A stretch of DNA of 11,345 nucleotides from Paracoccaceae bacterium (GTDB lineage: Bacteria; Pseudomonadota; Alphaproteobacteria; Rhodobacterales; Rhodobacteraceae), in contig RGAJ01000032.1 in NCBI GenBank assembly GCA_009920225.1, positions 1-11,345 of the forward strand. Direction: 5' to 3'. The translations under genes and the position numbers were made by a program. How positions within the stretch are numbered: position 1 is the first letter of the stretch; each line of letters starts with the position of its first letter. Below the pieces are notes generated by a model. The model was not told the DNA's origin, made no database searches, and saw only the letters and a list, made by a program, of their open reading frames with translations. Shown piece after piece: positions 7,420 to 11,345 of this stretch.

Positions 7420-8219
7420 ATGACCAAAGCAGGCTTTGTTGCCCTTATCGGTGAACCCAACGCGGGTAAATCGACCCTTTTGAACCGTATGGTTGGGGCC
7501 AAAGTGTCCATCGTGACCCACAAAGTTCAAACCACACGCGCCCGTATTCGCGGTGTCGCGATGGAAGGCGACAGCCAAATCGTGTTTGTCGACACGCCCG
7601 GTTTGTTCAAACCGCGTCGTCGATTGGATCGTGCGATGGTCGCCGCCGCATGGGGCGGGGCCGCGGATGCCGATATCATCGTCTTGTTGATCGAAAATCC
7701 GATGTCTTGTTGGCCTTGACCGAAAAAATGAATGCGGGATTCCCGTTTGAAAAGACCTTTATGATTTCGGCCGAGCGTGGATATGGCGTTGATGATTTGC
7801 GCCAGTGGCTGGCCGCTGAATTGCCCGACAGCCCGTGGCTTTACCCCGAAGATCAGATCGCCGATTTGCCGATGCGCATGATCGCAGCGGAAATGACGCG
7901 TGAAAAGCTGACCCTGCGCTTGCATCAGGAATTGCCGTATCAGTTGACGGTCGAAACCGAAAATTGGGAAGAACGCAAAGACGGCAGCGCGCGGATTGAT
8001 CAGGTGATCTATGTCTCGCGCGATGGGCACAAGGGGATCATTCTGGGCAACAAGGGTGAAACCATTAAAGCCATCTCCAAAGCATCGCGCGAAGAGCTTG
8101 AGGAATTTTTGGGTCGCAAGGTGCATTTATTTTGCCAGATCAAAGTGCGCGAAAAATGGTTGGACGAGGCAGAGCGCTATTCCGAAATGGGACTGAATTT
8201 CAAAGACGGTAATGCATGA
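7420..8219 (+). pseudogene. era: GTPase Era, broken by an internal deletion and frameshift
   Basis: Era is a GTPase with a KH RNA-binding domain that acts in 16S rRNA and 30S subunit maturation. The first frame (7420-7719) gives 92 good Era residues: G1 GEPNAGKS (11-18), the switch region QTTRAR, and G3 DTPG (58-61). It then runs through seven foreign residues to TGA at 7717. The family sequence resumes in the minus-one frame at about 7689 (DRKSDVLLALTEKM), with G5 ISAE, a normal C-terminal KH region including GHKGIILGNKGETIK, and a normal end at 8219. The two parts add up to about 266 residues against about 300 usual, so roughly 35 codons are lost. The deletion length must be one more than a multiple of three. 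The N and K of the G4 NKxD motif are gone. The gene starts 5 bases after rnc. A restart at ATG 7728 would give only a 163-residue C-terminal piece. A sequencing or assembly error cannot be excluded. Confidence 0.85.
7689..7694 (+). other. Deletion junction in era with likely short direct-repeat origin
   Basis: At GATCGA both frames are readable. In the upstream frame it is part of TTG-ATC-GAA (L-I-E, the end of the strand before the missing stretch). In the downstream frame it is GAT-CGA (D-R, where D is the last residue of the expected NKID motif). A base run shared by both edges is what recombination between short direct repeats would leave behind. The second copy of the repeat is inferred from the expected family sequence and is not in the window. 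Confidence 0.65.
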
Positions 8220-8536
8220 GCCGTCTCGCCAGCGAATTTTGGGTGAAAGCCTATATCAAACGGTTATCGCTGACGAATATCCCCGCCTATGTTTTGTATC
8301 GTGGTGATGACACCGCAGGGTCCATCGTGATCAAGGTCGCAACCCTTGATGGACGGGCGGTGCTTTATGAACAGGTCTACGACATCATGACCGATACGCG
8401 GCAATGGTCGGCGGTTTTGTCAGATACAGAAACCGAAGCGGATGCGTGGATCGCCCGCCAACGATCCCGCGACAGCGATCTGTGGGCCGTCGAAATCGAA
8501 AGCCCGACAGGCGCGCATTATCTTGACGGGATTTGA
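8216..8536 (+). CDS. DUF1491 family protein
   Basis: The 106-residue protein resembles the DUF1491 family, found next to era in Rhodobacterales. Features I associate with it are the N-terminal region SEFWVKAYIKRL (6-17), a central GSIVIKVATLDGRAVLYEQ (about 35-53) and a C-terminal DADxWIARQRSRDSDLWAVEIE-like stretch. No signal peptide or membrane segment is visible, so it is probably cytoplasmic. Its function is unknown. The ATG overlaps the era stop as ATGA (8216-8219), so it was probably translated by coupling to era. With era interrupted at 7717 this coupling may be weakened. Confidence 0.88.
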   Translation: MSRLASEFWVKAYIKRLSLTNIPAYVLYRGDDTAGSIVIKVATLDGRAVLYEQVYDIMTDTRQWSAVLSDTETEADAWIARQRSRDSDLWAVEIESPTGAHYLDGI

Positions 8537-8587
8537 TCGGCGCGCTGATGCGATATCGCTGCAATCCGGCTGCGGGGTCAAAGCCAT

Positions 8588-8617
8588 TTGACACGCACCC
8601 CCAAACATTGGGATAAC
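8588..8617 (+). promoter_or_regulatory. Sigma-70-like promoter for the hybrid kinase-regulator pair
   Basis: TTGACA (8588-8593) is a perfect -35 box. After 18 bases GATAAC (8612-8617) matches the -10 consensus at four of six positions. It lies in the 104-base gap after the DUF1491 gene and directly upstream of the kinase gene, whose ATG at 8641 has a GGGGG ribosome binding site six bases before it. The predicted leader is short (about 17 bases). No terminator is visible between DUF1491 and this promoter, so read-through is possible. Confidence 0.6.
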
Positions 8618-8640
8618 CTGTCAAACCGCAGGGGGCAGCC

Positions 8641-10515
8641 ATGGACAGACGCACAACCGAGTCGATGACAAATGCAGGTTTGAACCTGATCCAACAGGCA
8701 TTGACCCTGTATGATCAGGATCTGCGTTTGGTGGTGTGCAACCGACGGTTTCAGGAAATGTTTGACCTGCCTGATGAATTTTCAACAAAAGGCGCATCAT
8801 TCGCGGAAACGATCCGCCATTTGGCCAATCGGGGTGAATATGGCGATCTCATCGACGTTGATGATTTTGTCCGCGAACGGGTTCAGGTCGCCAAAGACTT
8901 TGAACCCCATTACATGGAACGCACCCGTGCCAATGGACAGGTGATTTCCGTCGAAGGCGCCCCATTGCCCCAAGGTGGGTGGGTGACGGTCTATACCGAC
9001 ATCACCCAAATCAAGCGCCAAGAAGACATGCTGCGCGAGCGCTCAGAAGAGCTTAGTGGTCAAATAACAGCCTATTCCCAAGAGTTGGGCAGTAAAAACA
9101 GGCAGCTTGCCTCGACCATCGCGGCGCTGGAACAGGCCAAACGCGAATTGACCGAGATTGAGGCGCGCACGCGTCTGACCACCGAAATGATGCCAGCCCA
9201 TATCGCCCATGTCGGATTGGATCGGCGCTATACCTATTCCAACAGGCGCTTGTCGTCTGTGATGCCGGAGCGGCCGTCAAATATCCTTGGGCGCCACATC
9301 TCGGAGGCGCTGGGCGCGCAGGCCTATGCACAGATCGAAAATAACCTGACCCTTGCATTAGAAGGAACCGAAAGCGTCTTTGAATTCAACGACGCGCTGA
9401 GTTCGCGGCGTATTCGCGTGGCCTTTACCCCAGACCGAAGCGGACCAGATGACGCGATCAACGGGGTCTATATCCTGTCGATGGATGTGACCCAAGAAAC
9501 CCAAGCCCGCGCCGTATTGCAACAGCAAAGCAAACGCGAAATGGCCGCGCAGCTGACCAGCGGATTGGCGCATGATTTCTCTAATCTTTTGACCATCATC
9601 TTGGGCGCACAAAGCCGTTTGATGAAACTGGATTTGCCAGAGGAAAGCCGTGGTGGTGCGATGCTGCATTCCATCGCGGATATGACCGGAACGCGCGCCC
9701 TGACACCAAAGGCCACGCATGTTGGCCGGCTTTTGGCATCTTTCGCAATGATTGGGCGATCTGCTTTGCCAGCCGATATTGAGCTGGTGATCCAAGATCA
9801 TACAGATGAACGGGAATGGTTTTTGGATCAAGGTGCGATCAATGACGCGCTTTTGAACCTTGTTTTAAACGCGCGTGATGCCTGTGGTGATGCAGGGCGG
9901 ATCACATTATCGGCCAAGGTGATCAAAGACACTTGGGTCGAATTTATGGTGTCCGATACCGGGCCCGGCTTTTCCAAAAAAGCGTTGGAACATGCGCTCG
10001 ATCCGTTTTTTACCACCAAAGGTGACAAGGGCACGGGCCTTGGTCTGACTATGGTCTATGATATTGCCAAGATGTCGGGCGGCGAGCTTAGCTTGCGCAA
10101 CGGCTATGGCGGTGCGCGTGTGACCTTGCGGTTTCCTGCGCGGCTTGCGGTTTTGCCTATGACGCCTGGTTTGGTTTTGTTGATCGAAGACCGCTCAGAG
10201 CTGCGCGATGCTATGCGTCCGATGTTGACGGCCATGGGGTATTCTGTTGTCGAAGCGGTTTCAGCGCCCGAGGCCAAAGCCTTGGTAGACGGCTTGCCCG
10301 AAATCACCATGATCCTGAGTGATCTTCAATTAGAAGGCGAAGAAACGGGTGTTGACTTTGTGGCGTCACTTGGCGAAACCAAACCATTGACTATATTCAT
10401 GACATCTTTGCCTGCGTCACATGAATTGGTCCAAATGGCGCAACGTATTGGTCCTGTTTTGTCAAAACCTTTTGATGTGGCAGAGCTGCAGCGTATTTTA
10501 CAAAACGGTGGTTAA
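8641..10515 (+). CDS. Soluble PAS-domain hybrid sensor histidine kinase with C-terminal receiver
   Basis: A 624-residue hybrid kinase. Layout: N-terminal PAS-like region (about 14-123), predicted coiled coil rich in E, Q and K (about 124-178), second PAS-like region (about 183-285), phosphoacceptor helix with H311 in GLAHDFSNLL, ATPase domain with N410 in LVLNARDA, D439 in DTGPGF and GTGLGL starting at 464, then a receiver domain from about 512. The receiver has E516-D517, phosphoacceptor D561 in ILSDLQL, T588 and K609, so it looks active. No membrane segment is visible, so the sensor is cytoplasmic; no cofactor-binding residue can be named, and the signal is unknown. The distance H311-N410 is 99 residues, about 14 fewer than in related kinases. 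The stop codon touches the regulator gene directly, so the two form one unit. Confidence 0.93.
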   Translation: MDRRTTESMTNAGLNLIQQALTLYDQDLRLVVCNRRFQEMFDLPDEFSTKGASFAETIRHLANRGEYGDLIDVDDFVRERVQVAKDFEPHYMERTRANGQVISVEGAPLPQGGWVTVYTDITQIKRQEDMLRERSEELSGQITAYSQELGSKNRQLASTIAALEQAKRELTEIEARTRLTTEMMPAHIAHVGLDRRYTYSNRRLSSVMPERPSNILGRHISEALGAQAYAQIENNLTLALEGTESVFEFNDALSSRRIRVAFTPDRSGPDDAINGVYILSMDVTQETQARAVLQQQSKREMAAQLTSGLAHDFSNLLTIILGAQSRLMKLDLPEESRGGAMLHSIADMTGTRALTPKATHVGRLLASFAMIGRSALPADIELVIQDHTDEREWFLDQGAINDALLNLVLNARDACGDAGRITLSAKVIKDTWVEFMVSDTGPGFSKKALEHALDPFFTTKGDKGTGLGLTMVYDIAKMSGGELSLRNGYGGARVTLRFPARLAVLPMTPGLVLLIEDRSELRDAMRPMLTAMGYSVVEAVSAPEAKALVDGLPEITMILSDLQLEGEETGVDFVASLGETKPLTIFMTSLPASHELVQMAQRIGPVLSKPFDVAELQRILQNGG

Positions 10516-11223
10516 GTGATGAACGCACCTTTGGTTACGATTTTGGATGATGAACCAGCGATCAGAACAATGTTGTCTGACGCCTTGGAAGAGGCGGGGT
10601 TTCGCACCAAAGCCTTTGCGCGGGCCACAGAATTTGAAGCATCGTTGAAAACAACAACACCTGACGTGTGTTTGGTGGATCTGGGTTTGCCGGATCGCGA
10701 CGGTCTAAGTTTGGTGCATCGTTTGGCCTTGGAACAAGGGGCGACGGTGATCATTATTTCGGGGCGCGCGCAGGTCCAAGATCGGGTAACGGGTTTGGAA
10801 TTGGGGGCCGATGATTATATCATCAAACCCTTTGATCCTGCCGAAGTGGTTGCGCGGATCCGTGCCCGACTGCGCAAGGATCGCGCGCCAACCGCACCCG
10901 GAAATACGGCCGTTTTTGAAGGGTGGACCGCCTATTTTGATCGTTATGTTCTGGTGGATGACACAGGCGACGAAACCCCGTTTTCCCATGCCGAAGGCGA
11001 GGTTTTGCGCCTATTCCTAGAAAGCCCAAAGCGGTTGATCAGCCGCGCCTTTATGCAAGAAAGCCTGGGTGGCGCAGCGGGCGAAAGCTTTGATCGGGCG
11101 ATGGATGTCCGGATTTCGCGCCTGCGCACCAAATTAAAAGAAGATCCGAAAAACCCGACCCTGATCAAAACGATTTATGGGGCTGGCTATATTTTCTTGG
11201 GCGATGTGACGTGGGATCGGTGA
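10516..11223 (+). CDS. OmpR/PhoB-family response regulator
   Basis: A 235-residue (from GTG 10516) or 234-residue (from ATG 10519) two-domain transcription regulator. The receiver has the acidic pair D11-D12 in ILDDEPAIR, phosphoacceptor D55 in LVDLGLPDRDG, S82 and K104 in IIKPFDP (numbering from GTG). The winged-helix DNA-binding domain (about 135-230) shows FSHAEGEVLRLFLESP, the recognition-helix region FDRAMDVRISRLRTKL and the final hairpin IKTIYGAGYIFL. It most likely receives phosphate from the hybrid kinase encoded immediately upstream, with no gap between the genes. ATG 10519 is the more natural start but GTG cannot be ruled out. Target genes cannot be deduced from the window. Confidence 0.94.
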   Translation: MMNAPLVTILDDEPAIRTMLSDALEEAGFRTKAFARATEFEASLKTTTPDVCLVDLGLPDRDGLSLVHRLALEQGATVIIISGRAQVQDRVTGLELGADDYIIKPFDPAEVVARIRARLRKDRAPTAPGNTAVFEGWTAYFDRYVLVDDTGDETPFSHAEGEVLRLFLESPKRLISRAFMQESLGGAAGESFDRAMDVRISRLRTKLKEDPKNPTLIKTIYGAGYIFLGDVTWDR

Positions 11224-11227
11224 CGGA

Positions 11228-11345
11228 TTAGAGGCCGCTGTAAAACGCATCAGCCAGTTTTGCACAGGCATCCGCATGCGTGACGGGCAACATGTGACCC
11301 GCATCTGCCAACACATGATCGCGGGCTTTGGGCAGGGTGTTGCAC
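11228..11345 (-). CDS. Alpha/beta hydrolase, C-terminal end only (cut by window edge)
   Basis: The last 38 codons of a leftward gene enter from the right edge and end at TAA (11230-11228). The readable tail includes DHVLADAGHMLPVTHADAC and ends ADAFYSGL. The GHMLP motif followed by a final helix is the usual place of the catalytic histidine in alpha/beta hydrolases, so this is probably H of the triad. The substrate cannot be told from this piece. It is convergent with the response regulator gene, the two stops being four bases apart, and no intrinsic terminator separates them. Confidence 0.7.
   Translation of the reverse strand, partial: CNTLPKARDHVLADAGHMLPVTHADACAKLADAFYSGL

Noticed and set aside
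7689..7719. Programmed ribosomal frameshifting in era
   Set aside because: A minus-one shift near the GAAAAT run would join the frames, but the product would still lack about 35 residues including N and K of NKxD, and no typical slippery heptamer with a downstream structure is seen. A deletion explains it better.
7527..8126. Antisense open frame of 199 codons across the era lesion
   Set aside because: Its translation shows no recognisable family, it has no plausible start signal, and it is explained by codon bias of the era sequence on the other strand.
8537..8587. Terminator after the DUF1491 gene
   Set aside because: A palindrome GCGATATCGC is present, but there is no longer stem and no T run, so no intrinsic terminator is supported.
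1..11345. Mobile elements, CRISPR array, tRNA or rRNA genes, and riboswitches
   Set aside because: Read by eye, no terminal inverted repeats, transposase-like frames, regular repeat-spacer pattern, tRNA cloverleaf or known riboswitch core was seen.

Overview
This window looks like a chromosomal segment from an alphaproteobacterium of the family Rhodobacteraceae (Roseobacter group) with moderate G+C. The main reasons are the gene order (folK, rpoZ, rsh, a DUF2062 gene, pdxJ, acpS, lepB, rnc, era, a DUF1491 gene), the DUF2062 and DUF1491 proteins, a single bifunctional RelA/SpoT homologue, and the cysteine-bearing alphaproteobacterial type of LepB. I place it by protein resemblance only and cannot name a species.

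Left part (1-1440): what looks like the first codons of a leftward gene run off the left edge. Next is a leftward NYN/LabA-type nuclease-like gene with a clear intrinsic terminator behind it. It is divergent from folK (folate synthesis), with 122 bases between them.

Central part (1447-8536): a long rightward housekeeping cluster. A sigma-70-like promoter precedes rpoZ, which is followed closely by rsh, so the RNA polymerase subunit that helps form a ppGpp site and the enzyme that makes and degrades ppGpp are adjacent. A DUF2062 membrane protein, pdxJ (vitamin B6), acpS (acyl carrier protein activation), lepB (signal peptidase I), rnc (RNase III), era and a DUF1491 gene follow. Several of these overlap by four bases (GTGA or ATGA), which suggests translational coupling.

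The most notable feature is era. Its two halves lie in different frames (7420-7719 and the frame ending at 8219), and about 35 codons are missing at a GATCGA junction near 7689-7694. The lost piece includes the asparagine and lysine of the NKxD guanine-specificity motif. Era is usually essential or important for small-subunit maturation, so this is either a real lesion or an assembly or sequencing error.

Right part (8588-11345): a separate two-gene signalling unit with its own promoter. It encodes a soluble hybrid histidine kinase (two PAS-like regions, kinase core, C-terminal receiver) and an OmpR/PhoB-type response regulator. The kinase's phosphoacceptor-helix region appears about 14 residues shorter than usual. 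At the right edge the last 38 codons of a leftward alpha/beta hydrolase converge on the regulator gene. I see no mobile element, CRISPR array, tRNA or rRNA, and no clear new multi-gene system.
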